This document shows, piece by piece, positions 53,509 through 63,027 of a stretch of 64,000 nt of DNA. The DNA is taken from the NCBI RefSeq assembly GCF_001424405.1, contig NZ_LMPS01000005.1:840268-904267 (forward strand), read 5' to 3'. Each line of letters starts with the position of its first letter. The stretch's first letter is position 1. The notes beneath the pieces were generated by a model that worked only from the letters and a program-made list of their open reading frames with translations, was not told the origin of the DNA and did not search any database. Source of the DNA: Dyadobacter sp. Leaf189 (GTDB lineage Bacteria > Bacteroidota > Bacteroidia > Cytophagales > Spirosomataceae). Position numbers and translations under genes: made by a program.

Positions 53509-55095
53509 ATGCTTTTTATTCAAGATGTCGCGTACGCACATCCTAATAGAGATATGTTGTTTCAGGACATCAATCTCACCATTCACCCGCACGAAAAGGC
53601 TGCATTAATCGGAAACAACGGCGCCGGAAAATCAACATTGATTAAAATACTTGCCGGCCAGATACTGCCGCAATATGGTCACGTGAAATACGATTCACAA
53701 CCCTATTATATACCCCAGCTTTTTGATCAGCTTAATGATCAGTCCATCGAAAAAGCGCTTGGTATTGATGAAAAAGTAAATGCGTTGAATCAGATCCTGA
53801 ATGGAAATGTCACTGAGGAAAATCTGACTTTACTTGGCGACGACTGGACCATTGAAGAACGTTGCCGCGAAGCATTTGAATTATGGAAACTGCCTGATTT
53901 TAACCTCTCCCAAAAACTCGGAGAATTAAGTGGCGGTCAGAAAACGAAGGTGTTACTCGCTGGAATACGGATCCACAATCCAGACATTATCCTGCTTGAT
54001 GAACCCAGCAATCACCTGGACGCAGCAGGAAGAAAGCTGCTCTATGATTTTGTTCAAATGCATACAGAAACGATGCTGATCGCCAGTCACGACCGGATGC
54101 TGCTCAGCCTGGCAGAAACGATTTATGAGCTGACAAAAAAAGGGATCACCACTTACGGAGGCAACTTTGATTTTTATCAGCAACAAAAAGCAATCGAACA
54201 GGAGGCGCTTGCCCAGGACTTAAAAAGCAGGGAAAAAGCGCTGCGCAAGGCAAAAGAGATCGAAAAGGAAACTTTGGAACGTCAGCAAAAACTGGATGCC
54301 CGAGGTAAAAAGAAGCAAGAAAAAGCCGGCTTGCCTACGATCATGATGAACACGCTGAAAAACAATGCGGAGAAAAGCACCTCGAAAATCAAAGGGATCC
54401 ACTCAGAAAAAGTAGGTGCTATTTCCCAGGAATTATCCGCATTGCGCCGTGATTTACCAGGAATTGACAAGATGAAAATGAACCTGGATCATTCCGCTTT
54501 GCACAGGGGAAAATTGCTGGTAAATGCAAATCAGATCAACTTCCGGTTTGATCAGGAACCAATATGGAAATCGTCCATTAATCTTCAAATAACCAGCGGG
54601 GAACGCATTGCTTTGAAGGGAAATAATGGGTCTGGCAAAACGACTTTAATTAAATTGATATTAGGTCAGTTAACAGCTCAAACCGGAAAAGTGGAGCGCG
54701 CCGATTTCAAATCCATTTACATTGATCAGGAATATTCATTAATTAAAAATGAGCTCTCCGTTTTTGATCAGGTGCAGCAATTCAATGATGGGTTTTTGCA
54801 GGAACATGAAGTGAAGATCAGACTGAACCGCTTCCTGTTTACAAGGGAATTCTGGGACAAACCCTGCGGTGCATTAAGCGGTGGTGAAAAAATGAGACTG
54901 ATGCTTTGTTCGGTTTCTATTATCAGCCAGTCGCCGGATATGATCATACTCGACGAGCCAACCAATAACCTCGATTTACAAAATCTGGAAATACTGACAG
55001 CCGCAATGAATGAATATCAGGGAACAATACTGGTGGTATCTCACGACGAGCACTTTCTCGAACAGATCAAAATAGAGCGGGTAATTCAATTATAA
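53509..55095 (+). CDS. ABC-F family ATP-binding protein
   Basis: A 528-residue cytoplasmic protein with two ABC ATPase domains and no membrane part. The first has Walker A GNNGAGKSTLI, signature LSGGQ and a Walker B ending LLDEPSNHLD; the second has GNNGSGKTTLI, LSGGE and ILDEPTNNLD. A charged linker (LKSREKALRKAKEIEKETLERQQKLDARGKKKQEKAGL) separates them, as in ribosome-binding ABC-F translation factors. Some members protect ribosomes from antibiotics, but nothing here identifies resistance. ATG 53509 is chosen at the start of the conserved fold. Confidence 0.92.
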   Translation: MLFIQDVAYAHPNRDMLFQDINLTIHPHEKAALIGNNGAGKSTLIKILAGQILPQYGHVKYDSQPYYIPQLFDQLNDQSIEKALGIDEKVNALNQILNGNVTEENLTLLGDDWTIEERCREAFELWKLPDFNLSQKLGELSGGQKTKVLLAGIRIHNPDIILLDEPSNHLDAAGRKLLYDFVQMHTETMLIASHDRMLLSLAETIYELTKKGITTYGGNFDFYQQQKAIEQEALAQDLKSREKALRKAKEIEKETLERQQKLDARGKKKQEKAGLPTIMMNTLKNNAEKSTSKIKGIHSEKVGAISQELSALRRDLPGIDKMKMNLDHSALHRGKLLVNANQINFRFDQEPIWKSSINLQITSGERIALKGNNGSGKTTLIKLILGQLTAQTGKVERADFKSIYIDQEYSLIKNELSVFDQVQQFNDGFLQEHEVKIRLNRFLFTREFWDKPCGALSGGEKMRLMLCSVSIISQSPDMIILDEPTNNLDLQNLEILTAAMNEYQGTILVVSHDEHFLEQIKIERVIQL

Positions 55096-55104
55096 TTCAA
55101 AAAT

Positions 55105-55136
55105 AAATGCGGGCTGTTTTGGGACAGTCCGCATTT
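55105..55136. terminator. Bidirectional terminator between convergent genes
   Basis: A 13-bp stem AAATGCGGGCTGT / ACAGTCCGCATTT with one wobble, around TTTGGG. It lies between the ABC-F gene and the SGNH hydrolase gene. Confidence 0.85.
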
Positions 55137-55159
55137 AAATATTTAACCAGAATCGGTTA

Positions 55160-56215
55160 TTAATATTTCAATTCCTTCAACTTGGCAATTACCCGGTTGG
55201 CTACAATCTGATATCCTTTGTCATTGATGTGGATTTCATCTGAACGATCATCCGGACGCATTCCTGTCGGGAAGTTCATGTTCTCAATATCAGCCAGGTC
55301 CTGCTCCGTAGGTGTGTAGTTGATCGCCGCCATTTCATCAGCAGTCGGCGGTGTCATAGGCACATATTTACTGCCATAGCGACTTTCAAGCTTTTCATTA
55401 ATTGAGATCACCTGGTTATAACGATCCGTTCCTTTATTCTCCGGCCGCGCCTGCAACATACCCACGACGAGATATCTTTTCGGATCTTCGATGAAAGCAA
55501 TGGAATCATCCAGTGCCGTCAGAATTTCGTCCTGCGCTGTTCCCTTGGTAATGTTATTGCGACCGTACCACAAGATTTGGGTTGCCGTTTTCAAGCGAAG
55601 CGCGTCGTCCAGCTCGAAAATCGAATCTTCGGGAATGGCGAGCGTACTTTCTGCATCGGGCTTGATCGTGTAGCTTTCGCCAGTGTCATTCGCTTTCCGT
55701 GTAATCGTACATTTAACGCCTACAACCGTTCCCGTCCTGCTGTAAGTGGTGTAGTTGATCGGTGTCGACAAAAATTCGTTGTTCAGCTTGGTCACCTTTA
55801 ATTCTTTGGCCCCGTCGAACTTACCGCCTTCCACAGAAATTTTCAGCGGAGTACCGCCTTGTCTGATCGCGATCGACATAGCGATCTGACCTACGATCCC
55901 GTCGCTGACCACCGGTCTGCCGGGAAATGCCGCGCCTACTATATCACCGTAGGGCCTACTTCCCCCCGCTCCTATCGTCAGACTGTCGCCAAAAAACGCG
56001 AGCGTCTGGTCTCTCTTTGGCCCTGATTCTTCATCACCTGACGCTTCATTTTCCGACCCGTTTTTCTTGGGGAGAATGTCGTCGAGCAGACCTTCACACG
56101 AGGTCAGGAAGGTGGTAGCCAAAAGGGCCGCCCCAGAATGGTGAAAAAATCGCCTGCGGCTCAGTGCAGTTTTTGAATTGTTAATCTTCGGGGTACTTTC
56201 TTGATCGTCAAGCAT
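55160..56215 (-). CDS. SGNH-type hydrolase, Tat lipoprotein
   Basis: A 351-residue protein. The N-terminus has a twin-arginine motif SRRRFFHHSGAALLATTFLTSC ending in a lipobox, so it is probably a Tat-exported lipoprotein. The SGNH nucleophile block is FFGDSLTIGAGG and the C-terminal DxxH block is SDEIHINDKGYQIVANRV. The middle region contains an insertion of about 100 residues and is not typical. It probably cleaves an ester; the substrate is unknown. Confidence 0.8.
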   Translation of the reverse strand: MLDDQESTPKINNSKTALSRRRFFHHSGAALLATTFLTSCEGLLDDILPKKNGSENEASGDEESGPKRDQTLAFFGDSLTIGAGGSRPYGDIVGAAFPGRPVVSDGIVGQIAMSIAIRQGGTPLKISVEGGKFDGAKELKVTKLNNEFLSTPINYTTYSRTGTVVGVKCTITRKANDTGESYTIKPDAESTLAIPEDSIFELDDALRLKTATQILWYGRNNITKGTAQDEILTALDDSIAFIEDPKRYLVVGMLQARPENKGTDRYNQVISINEKLESRYGSKYVPMTPPTADEMAAINYTPTEQDLADIENMNFPTGMRPDDRSDEIHINDKGYQIVANRVIAKLKELKY

Positions 56216-56298
56216 TTGATGGAACGAGTATGTGTTTGATTGCTTGAAAAGTCCTAAAACAGGCTTTCATTATCATCAAGATCAATAATCGTTCCTGC

Positions 56299-56414
56299 AG
56301 GGAAAGGGAGGAAGGAAGAAAGGGAGGAACGGGAAGAAAGGGAGGAATGGGAGGCGGAGCAACGAAATGTTTTTTTTCCCTTCGTCCCTTTCCTCCCTCC
56401 TCCTTCCTCCCTTT
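56299..56414. repeat. Polypurine/polypyrimidine inverted repeat
   Basis: A purine-rich arm (about 56299-56360) with three spaced copies of AAAGGGAGGAA (56303, 56319, 56337), then a pyrimidine-rich arm (about 56369-56414). AAAGGGAGGAAGGA at 56303-56316 is perfectly complementary to 56401-56414, which overlaps the TauE stop codon. The element can fold into a long hairpin or a triplex. It may be the terminator of the TauE gene on the minus strand. Confidence 0.7.
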
Positions 56415-57294
56415 AAATCAGACTTTGAAGAATAGTGCGGGTACTTAGAAAGATTACCAGCGCGCCGACGATCAGCATCAAAGGCTTCCGCTTGATCCTG
56501 CCCACCAGCAATGCACCGAATGGAGAAGCGATTACGCCGCCGACGATCAGGCCGAGCACTACCTGCCAGCTGGCTACACCATGAAAGAAAAGGAATGTGA
56601 TCCCGCTTGAAAAGCTGATCACAAATTCAGCCGCATTGACCGAGCCGATCGTATAACGGGGATCGCGGCCCTGCCCGAGCAATGAAGAAGTGACAATCGG
56701 TCCCCAGCCGCCTCCACCAATGGAATCAAGGAAGCCACCAGCTGCTGCGAGTACGCCAATGCGTTTCGTTTTTGTTTTGGCAAGTTTGGTTAAAAGCGCC
56801 TTGCGGATAATGATCAAACCCAGGATCAGCATATAGAATGCAATAAAAGGCTTGATGAAATCGCCGTCGATCACATCCGAAAGCAGGTAAGCGCCTGTGA
56901 CGGCCCCGATCACGCCGGGGATAAGCAGACTTTTAAATAGTTTCTTGTTGATGTTTTTAAACCGGAAATGCGAGATTGCGGAAGCCCCGGTGGTGAACAT
57001 TTCCGCCACGTGCACGCTCGTACTGCTGATCGCCGGCGGCACGCCCATTCCAAGCAGGAAAGAAGACGAAGTAGCGCCGTAAGCCATTCCCAATGCACCG
57101 TCTACCATTTGTGCTATAAACCCTACCAGCAGGTAAAGCGCAAAATCGCTGCCCAGGAATCCGGTCACATTTTCGGCATTAAAAGTGCCGGGCCCATTGA
57201 AAATCAGGATACCCGCAACGCCCAGAACCAATGCGATCGGGAGCAGCAACCAGGATGAAAACGGAAGACGTAATGAGAGAACTTTGGAAAGCAT
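56413..57294 (-). CDS. TauE/SafE family (sulfite-export type) permease
   Basis: A 293-residue membrane protein with about eight hydrophobic segments in two repeats. The repeat motif is visible in FIAQMVDGALGMAYGATSSSFLLGMGVPP and in AAAGGFLDSIGGGGWGPIVTSSLLGQG. Family members move sulfite, sulfonates or small organic acids across the inner membrane. The direction and substrate are not decided. It ends inside the polypyrimidine repeat. Confidence 0.9.
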   Translation of the reverse strand: MLSKVLSLRLPFSSWLLLPIALVLGVAGILIFNGPGTFNAENVTGFLGSDFALYLLVGFIAQMVDGALGMAYGATSSSFLLGMGVPPAISSTSVHVAEMFTTGASAISHFRFKNINKKLFKSLLIPGVIGAVTGAYLLSDVIDGDFIKPFIAFYMLILGLIIIRKALLTKLAKTKTKRIGVLAAAGGFLDSIGGGGWGPIVTSSLLGQGRDPRYTIGSVNAAEFVISFSSGITFLFFHGVASWQVVLGLIVGGVIASPFGALLVGRIKRKPLMLIVGALVIFLSTRTILQSLI

Positions 57295-57420
57295 AGAAGC
57301 GGCACAAAATTGTTAGGCTTCAAAAGTAGCAAATCTATTTACTCTATTAAAATTATAGTCTATTAAATTTACCTTAGAAAATGTCGCGCAGCCGAAGCTA
57401 TCACTTCCAAAACACGCACT

Positions 57421-58335
57421 TCACGAAAGTGGCTCAGGCCTTGGAGGAGCGCCGGCAGGCCTGGATCTGTCTTCGGGCAATGGAATAAATTCCTGGTCGT
57501 CTGTCGGCGGTAGTATGATCCGGCCTTGCTTCCAGTCTTCCTTGGCCTGTTCAATACGCTCCTTCCGGGACGAGACGAAGTTCCACCAGATAAACCTTTC
57601 ACCCAGCGGCTCCCCTCCCAGCAGCATCAGCGTCGTATTTTCCACGGCAATGATCACCGGATCCACGCCCGTATTAAAAGCCAGCATCCTGCCGGATCCG
57701 TAACGATGTCCGCCAACTTCCACCGACCCTTTCACCACATAGATCGCCCGCTCGCTATATCCGGCCGGCAACCCGAAACGCGCACCTGCGTTGAGTACCA
57801 CGTGCAGGTAAAACAAGGGTGAATGCGTTTTGACCTCATTCTTTAAACCGTAAGCGTCACCTGCGATCAGCCGCATCCACACGTCTTTATCAGTAAAAAT
57901 GGGCAGCTCCGCAGTGCTGTAATTCTTGAAATCGGGCGCAGCTTCTTCATCTTTCTCAGGCAAGGCTACCCAGGTTTGTATCATTTCCAAACCGCCCGCC
58001 AAGGCAGCAGGATCTTCAAAACGTTCTGAATGCGCAATGCCGCTGCCTGCCGTCATCCAGTTTACCTCACCCGGCCTGATCACCTGCTGCACACCCAGAC
58101 TGTCGCGGTGCGTCACCTGGCCACCGAACAGATAACTTACGGTCGACAAGCCGATGTGCGGGTGCGGCAGCACGTCGAGTGACGACGGGTTGGCCGGTAT
58201 GTCGGCGATCGGACCGGCGTGGTCCATGAAAATAAAAGGCCCTACCATTCTCCTTAAACGGAATGGAAGAATGCGCTTGACCATGACAGACTCGCTGATG
58301 GCAGCCTTTCGTGCTTCGATGACAATGTCTAACAT
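57421..58335 (-). CDS. Pirin family protein
   Basis: A 304-residue bicupin. The metal site of the N-terminal cupin is present: HPHIGLSTVSYLF (two His), VTHRDSLG, and GIAHSERFE (His and Glu). Pirins bind iron and some have quercetin dioxygenase activity; the physiological role is often unknown. The C-terminus ends in a proline-rich tail (RPAGAPPRPEP). It diverges from the ABC exporter operon, and a palindrome lies between the two. Confidence 0.92.
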   Translation of the reverse strand: MLDIVIEARKAAISESVMVKRILPFRLRRMVGPFIFMDHAGPIADIPANPSSLDVLPHPHIGLSTVSYLFGGQVTHRDSLGVQQVIRPGEVNWMTAGSGIAHSERFEDPAALAGGLEMIQTWVALPEKDEEAAPDFKNYSTAELPIFTDKDVWMRLIAGDAYGLKNEVKTHSPLFYLHVVLNAGARFGLPAGYSERAIYVVKGSVEVGGHRYGSGRMLAFNTGVDPVIIAVENTTLMLLGGEPLGERFIWWNFVSSRKERIEQAKEDWKQGRIILPPTDDQEFIPLPEDRSRPAGAPPRPEPLS

Positions 58336-58384
58336 AGCTGGTATTTGGTTGAGCTAAATATAAGGAAAGCCGCCAATAAATTTG

Positions 58385-58399
58385 TGCAACATTGTTGCA
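58385..58399. promoter_or_regulatory. Palindromic operator-like site overlapping a promoter
   Basis: TGCAACA-T-TGTTGCA, a perfect 15-bp palindrome, between the divergent pirin and ABC exporter genes. Its right half overlaps the -33 box of the exporter promoter, and further GCAAC half-sites follow at 58405 and 58424. Confidence 0.6.
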
Positions 58400-58424
58400 T
58401 ATAAGCAACCCGCCGTTATATTTG
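58395..58424 (+). promoter_or_regulatory. Promoter of the ABC exporter operon
   Basis: TTG at 58395-58397, a 19-base spacer and a perfect TAnnTTTG (TATATTTG) at 58417-58424. The first gene starts 26 bases later. Confidence 0.65.
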
Positions 58425-58449
58425 CAACCGTGTTCATTTACCCACTCCT

Positions 58450-59889
58450 ATGCACCTCCATTTGATCCGCATTGTTGCCCTGCACGAAATCAGGACCGTT
58501 TTCAGGAGCAAAATGCCTTTTATTCTTTACAGTATTCTGTTAGCCATGCTTTTACTTGCCGGGTTTGTAGGCTGGAATTACGTGAGTAAGTTCAATGCAC
58601 AGCAAGCCCGGTACACCACGGAAGTCCAGGACAACTGGATGAACCAGCCCGAGCGCCATCCCCACCGGGTGGCGCATTACGGCTACCTCGTTTTCAGGGA
58701 AAAAGCGCCGCTCAGTTTCTTTGACTTTGGTCTGGACAGCTACGTGGGTAACTCCGTTTTCCTGGAAGCGCACCGGCAGAATACCGTGAATATGAGCGAG
58801 GCAGGGTTTTCAAATGGTATGCTGCGCTTTGGTGAGCTGAGTATGGCGCTGGTGCTTCAACTGTTGGTGCCGCTTTTCATCATTTTTCTGGGCTTCGCTA
58901 CGGTAGCCGGATTGAAGCAAAACGGAGTCCTGAAAATCCTGTTATGCCAGAAAGCCTCCTACTTTGATATACTGGCTGGAAAAACGGCCGGACTGGTCGC
59001 GGTGACGTGGCTGCTGTTCCTGCCTTTGATCCTGGCCGCATTGATCGGCGGCGCAGTGCTGCTGCAAAACGAAATCAATGCAGAGCTCCTGCTCAGGAGC
59101 GGACTGATCCTTTTCGTCTACGCGGTCTATTTCCTGATCATCACCATGATCGTAACGGGTGTTTCGGCAATGAGCAAAAATGCTTCAAATGCGCTGATCA
59201 TGCTCGTACTGGGCTGGATGGTCTGTTTTATTGTTATTCCAAAAAGCGCGCAGACGCTCGGCAGCAGCCTGTACAAAGCCCCTGACAAGATTGCTTTTGA
59301 GCAGGCTATTGAAGCTGAAGTAAGGAAAGAAGGTGACAGCCACAATCCCGACGATCCGCATTTCGCCGCGTTGCGGGCCAATACCCTGAAAAAGTACGGC
59401 GTGGACTCGGTGCATAAACTGCCGGTGAATTATGGCGCGATGGTGATGCAGGAAGGCGAGCGCATTACCTCGGGCATCTTCGGGACGCAGTTCAACAAGC
59501 TCATCGAAACTTATCAAGCACAGAATGCAGTGTCCGTGATCCTCGGCTTCTTTGATCCCTACCTTCCGCTGCGAAATATTTCCATGCAGCTCTGCGGGGT
59601 TGATTTCGATACTTTTTCTGAATTCCAGAAACAAACCGAACAATACCGTTTTGACAAAACAACGCTGATCAACAAAATCCACCTGACGCAAATCTCCTAC
59701 GAAAACGACCGTGCGCAGAAAGTAGCCCAATCGAACTGGCAACAAATGCCACCGTTTGAATTCCGGCCGGTGCCACTTGCCGCCACCATATACAATGCAA
59801 AATGGAGCCTGATCGCATTGCTTTTCTGGCTTGTTGCCGGTGCCGCCGCACTCGGGTTCATTTCTTCCCAACGCAAATTCCAGTTATGA
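58450..59889 (+). CDS. ABC transporter permease, DUF3526 type, first subunit
   Basis: A 479-residue inner-membrane protein. The first helix is FILYSILLAMLLLAGFVGW, then a large periplasmic loop of about 100 residues, a group of five helices (VLQLLVPLFIIFLGFATVAGL onward), another large loop and a final helix near the C-terminus. This layout fits ABC-2-type permeases with DUF3526. The gene overlaps the second permease by four bases (ATGA), so they are translated together. The substrate is unknown. Confidence 0.85.
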   Translation: MHLHLIRIVALHEIRTVFRSKMPFILYSILLAMLLLAGFVGWNYVSKFNAQQARYTTEVQDNWMNQPERHPHRVAHYGYLVFREKAPLSFFDFGLDSYVGNSVFLEAHRQNTVNMSEAGFSNGMLRFGELSMALVLQLLVPLFIIFLGFATVAGLKQNGVLKILLCQKASYFDILAGKTAGLVAVTWLLFLPLILAALIGGAVLLQNEINAELLLRSGLILFVYAVYFLIITMIVTGVSAMSKNASNALIMLVLGWMVCFIVIPKSAQTLGSSLYKAPDKIAFEQAIEAEVRKEGDSHNPDDPHFAALRANTLKKYGVDSVHKLPVNYGAMVMQEGERITSGIFGTQFNKLIETYQAQNAVSVILGFFDPYLPLRNISMQLCGVDFDTFSEFQKQTEQYRFDKTTLINKIHLTQISYENDRAQKVAQSNWQQMPPFEFRPVPLAATIYNAKWSLIALLFWLVAGAAALGFISSQRKFQL

Positions 59890-61277
59890 AAATCAGCAGT
59901 AAGCTCCTCCATTTGGAAGTCAGGAATTTCTTCCGCGAGAAAACAGTGCGCTGGGCAATCGCAGGACTTGTTTTGTTTGGTCTGTACAGTTTTTATCATG
60001 GTAAGAATGTGATCGGCAGCCAGTTGGCAACAATCAGCTCCATTCCGTCTGTTCAGAAAACCCATTTGCAACATATCGCCGAGGAAGGCAAAGGGAAGTC
60101 TGTGGGAACCACCGCTTATTACCCTTTCTTTTACACGGCCAACTATCCTTCACCCTGGGCGTCGTTTTCAATTGGTCAGCGCGATGTAAATGCATTCAGT
60201 TTGAAAATCAAGATATTGGGCATTGAAGGTCAGCTGTACGATTCGGAGCTTACTAACCCGCTTACCCTGCTGGTAGGTAACCTCGATGCCGCGTTTGTTT
60301 TCATCTTTCTGTTCCCGCTGCTGATCATTGCATTCACTTACAACACGGTATCGCAGGAGCAGGAGCACGGGGTGTGGCGGATCGTGGAAACGAATGCACC
60401 GAGCCTGCTTACCATCATTTTCATCAAGCTGCTGGTACGCTTTTCAGCCGTGGTACTCACCGCGTCGATCGTGTTTCTGACGGGCGTTTTGCTGCTCGGT
60501 CTCCCGTTTTCCGGCCCTACTTTCCAGCTTTTCCTGGTGATCGTCTGCTACCTCCTTTTTTGGTTCCTGCTTTGTGCATTCGTGATTTCGCTGGGCAAGA
60601 GCTCCTCCTTCAATGCGACGGCACTTGTTTCGTGCTGGATATTTCTTTGCATGCTTTTTCCGGGAATCGCCAATGTACTGATCAGCGGACAGATCGCCAT
60701 TCCAGAGGCGCTCGAAACGACCGTCAAACAGCGGGAAGGTTACCACGCTAAATGGGACTTGCCTAAAAAACCAACCATGGAGACTTTCTACGCAGCTTAC
60801 CCGCAGTACCGCAAATACCCTGTCCCTGAAAATGAATATTCACCGGGCTGGTATTATGCGATGCAGTACGCCGGCGAAGTGGAAGCGCGGGAATCGGCCG
60901 GGCAACTGTTTGACAAGCTGGCACAAAGACAAGCCCTGGCTGAACAGATTGGTATATTCAATCCGGTGATTTACGCGCAGCAAATGCTCAACCGCATTGC
61001 AGCCACCGACCTGACGAACCACATCGAATACCTGCAATCGGTAAAGCGCTACCACAAACAGCTGAGAGAGTTTTTTTACCCTCCTATTTTCGAAAACGAA
61101 CAAACCGAGCACCTCGACTGGACCAGTTACCCGAAGTACCAGCCCGAAGCAGCGGCTATGAATGCTGGCAATGCACCGGTTTGGCCGCTGATCGTGTGGA
61201 GCGTACTGGCGGGACTGTCTGCCATTTTATTATTGAGAAGAAATTTTATCCAACATACCCGGAGGCAAAATGCTTGA
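59886..61277 (+). CDS. ABC transporter permease, DUF3526 type, second subunit
   Basis: A 463-residue inner-membrane permease with the same topology as the first: an N-terminal basic part and helix (WAIAGLVLFGLYSFYHG), a periplasmic loop, helices from about residue 140 (FVFIFLFPLLIIAFTYN), and a last helix before a basic tail. The start is ATG 59886 in the ATGA overlap with the upstream stop. Its end overlaps the ATPase gene by eight bases. Confidence 0.85.
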   Translation: MKISSKLLHLEVRNFFREKTVRWAIAGLVLFGLYSFYHGKNVIGSQLATISSIPSVQKTHLQHIAEEGKGKSVGTTAYYPFFYTANYPSPWASFSIGQRDVNAFSLKIKILGIEGQLYDSELTNPLTLLVGNLDAAFVFIFLFPLLIIAFTYNTVSQEQEHGVWRIVETNAPSLLTIIFIKLLVRFSAVVLTASIVFLTGVLLLGLPFSGPTFQLFLVIVCYLLFWFLLCAFVISLGKSSSFNATALVSCWIFLCMLFPGIANVLISGQIAIPEALETTVKQREGYHAKWDLPKKPTMETFYAAYPQYRKYPVPENEYSPGWYYAMQYAGEVEARESAGQLFDKLAQRQALAEQIGIFNPVIYAQQMLNRIAATDLTNHIEYLQSVKRYHKQLREFFYPPIFENEQTEHLDWTSYPKYQPEAAAMNAGNAPVWPLIVWSVLAGLSAILLLRRNFIQHTRRQNA

Positions 61278-61965
61278 AGCTAACAATCTGACCAAGAAAT
61301 ACGGTGATTACACCGCACTTAATAACCTGAACCTGACGATCGGGAAAGGGGAAATATTTGCATTGCTCGGCCAGAACGGCGCAGGCAAAACGACTACGAT
61401 CAACCTGTTTCTGGGATTTGTGGAGCCTACTTCGGGTGTTGCTTCCATTGATGGGTTGAATGTGGCTACACACGCCGAAGAGACTAAAACCCGACTGGCC
61501 TACATTCCCGAAACCGTTATGCTCTATCCCAACCTGACCGGACTCGAAAACCTGGAATATTTCTCGTCCCTGGCCGGGTTCAGCTATGAAGCGGGACAGC
61601 TGGCGGGGTTTCTGGACACGGCGGGGCTGCAAAGTTCAGCGCACGGAAATCGCCTGGGCGGCTACTCCAAAGGAATGCGACAAAAGGTGGGCATTGCGAT
61701 TGCGATCGCGAAAAAGGCCAAGGTACTGCTCCTCGACGAGCCTACTAGCGGACTGGATCCCAAAGCTTCCAACGAATTTTCAGAGATATTGAAAACACTC
61801 TCTGCCTCGGGTACCGCAATCCTGATGGCTACGCACGACATTTTCCGGGCGCGCGAAGTAGCAACCCGGATCGGGATCATGAAAGAAGGCAACCTGCAAT
61901 CCGTGACCGAAGCAGGCGCCATCTCGGCCAATGAACTGGAACAGCTCTACCTGAAAACTGTTTGA
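61270..61965 (+). CDS. ABC transporter ATP-binding protein
   Basis: A 231-residue ATPase with Walker A LLGQNGAGKTTTI, the signature LGGYSKGMRQKVGIA, Walker B VLLLDEPTSGLDP and the H-loop ATHDIFRARE. It powers the two permeases encoded just upstream; its gene overlaps the second one. The unit resembles exporters of the CcmA/NatA type; the transported molecule is unknown. Confidence 0.94.
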   Translation: MLEANNLTKKYGDYTALNNLNLTIGKGEIFALLGQNGAGKTTTINLFLGFVEPTSGVASIDGLNVATHAEETKTRLAYIPETVMLYPNLTGLENLEYFSSLAGFSYEAGQLAGFLDTAGLQSSAHGNRLGGYSKGMRQKVGIAIAIAKKAKVLLLDEPTSGLDPKASNEFSEILKTLSASGTAILMATHDIFRAREVATRIGIMKEGNLQSVTEAGAISANELEQLYLKTV

Positions 61966-61980
61966 AATTCAACGGACTAA

Positions 61981-62634
61981 TCAGAATACCGCGAATTTGG
62001 CATCGTTCTGCTGCCCTGGCTGGCGATAGTACTGGTACATCGGCTTTAACCTGATCTTGTAAGTGACTTTGCCGAGCTTCGGATCGGTATCTTCGTAAAT
62101 GAATGTGGCGCCGCCTTTTACCGTCGCATTCCGCGCTTCTTCCAGCGTGTTGTAGATCCTGTAAGTACTCGTTTCCAGGTACGCCGATTTTCCCGGAACA
62201 ATCATTGGCAAAGGCGAATTTGCCTCTGATTCCACTACTGCCGTGCCTTTTTCATCGTCCCAGTGAATGCGCAGACCAATCGGCCGCTCTATTCTGATGT
62301 TCATGGAAAAGGTGTATGATGCACCCTGCTGTGCCGCTTCGTTGATCTCGCTGCCAAACCAGTAATTGATATAGCCTCCGCTCGGGCGAAATGCCAGATA
62401 CACTTCCTTTCTGTAAGTGTTGAAATTAGGATCAATCTGCATCAGATCGACCGAATCTGATCCCACGAAACGGTATGCTTCTGCTATAAAAAGCGGATAG
62501 GTCCCGAGTTGAAGGCTCACAGAATCCTTTCCGAGCTTCACCGCAGTTTCGCGGTTGGCAACTTCATCCTGTGAACAGGAAGCAACGAAAATGAGCAAAG
62601 CAAGTGCCGGCAGGTAGCGTCGAAGTTTTCGCAT
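61981..62634 (-). CDS. Surface or periplasmic lipoprotein, unknown family
   Basis: A 217-residue lipoprotein with the lipobox LLIFVASC (MRKLRRYLPALALLIFVASC, C20). The mature part looks beta-rich, with TYPLFIAEAYRFVGSDSVDL and ASYTFSMNIRIERPIGLRIHW. Small lipoproteins of this sort often accompany SusC/SusD genes in Bacteroidota, and a partial SusD lies nearby on the same strand. I could not assign a DUF with confidence. Confidence 0.65.
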   Translation of the reverse strand: MRKLRRYLPALALLIFVASCSQDEVANRETAVKLGKDSVSLQLGTYPLFIAEAYRFVGSDSVDLMQIDPNFNTYRKEVYLAFRPSGGYINYWFGSEINEAAQQGASYTFSMNIRIERPIGLRIHWDDEKGTAVVESEANSPLPMIVPGKSAYLETSTYRIYNTLEEARNATVKGGATFIYEDTDPKLGKVTYKIRLKPMYQYYRQPGQQNDAKFAVF

Positions 62635-62820
62635 AGTTCAAATTTTTCTTGTTAAAACCATTTTTCAACTAATTCAACAGACACGCTATCTGCTGCCTGC
62701 GCTGCCTGCTATTCAATTATTACCCGAATTTTCAGTGCAAGACTGCCCTCAAAAGCATGCAAGCACGGTTTTTGCTGGTATGCCCGAAATTCTTTGTTCA
62801 ACAAACTAAAAAATACGATC

Positions 62821-63006
62821 ATGGCAGACGACAAGACCAAAAAGGACGCACGCGACCGCAGTCGCGTTTCCGCCAGCGAGGATTATGAAATTGAATATCT
62901 GGCAAAGAAAAGCGGCGCTACCCGCGAGCAGATCATGGAAGCTATTAAAGCCGTAGGCGGCAACCGTGAGAAGATCGAGGCTTATTTAAAGAACCACGCG
63001 AATTGA
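62821..63006 (+). CDS. DUF3606-like small protein
   Basis: A 61-residue cytoplasmic protein starting at ATG 62821 (MADDKTKKDARDRSRVSASEDYEIEYLAKK). The end, GATREQIMEAIKAVGGNREKIEAYL, matches DUF3606, a short helical domain with no known role. The upstream extension of the frame has no support. It is likely co-transcribed with the next gene, 21 bases away. Confidence 0.8.
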   Translation: MADDKTKKDARDRSRVSASEDYEIEYLAKKSGATREQIMEAIKAVGGNREKIEAYLKNHAN

Positions 63007-63027
63007 AATTTATCAAAACAAACCACA

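Noticed and set aside
53509..55095. Calling the ABC-F protein an antibiotic-resistance factor
   Set aside because: The linker and domains do not separate resistance-type from housekeeping ABC-F members by eye.
56299..56414. CRISPR array
   Set aside because: The repeats are imperfect, only about 11 bases, spaced 5-7 bases and purine-rich; there are no spacers.
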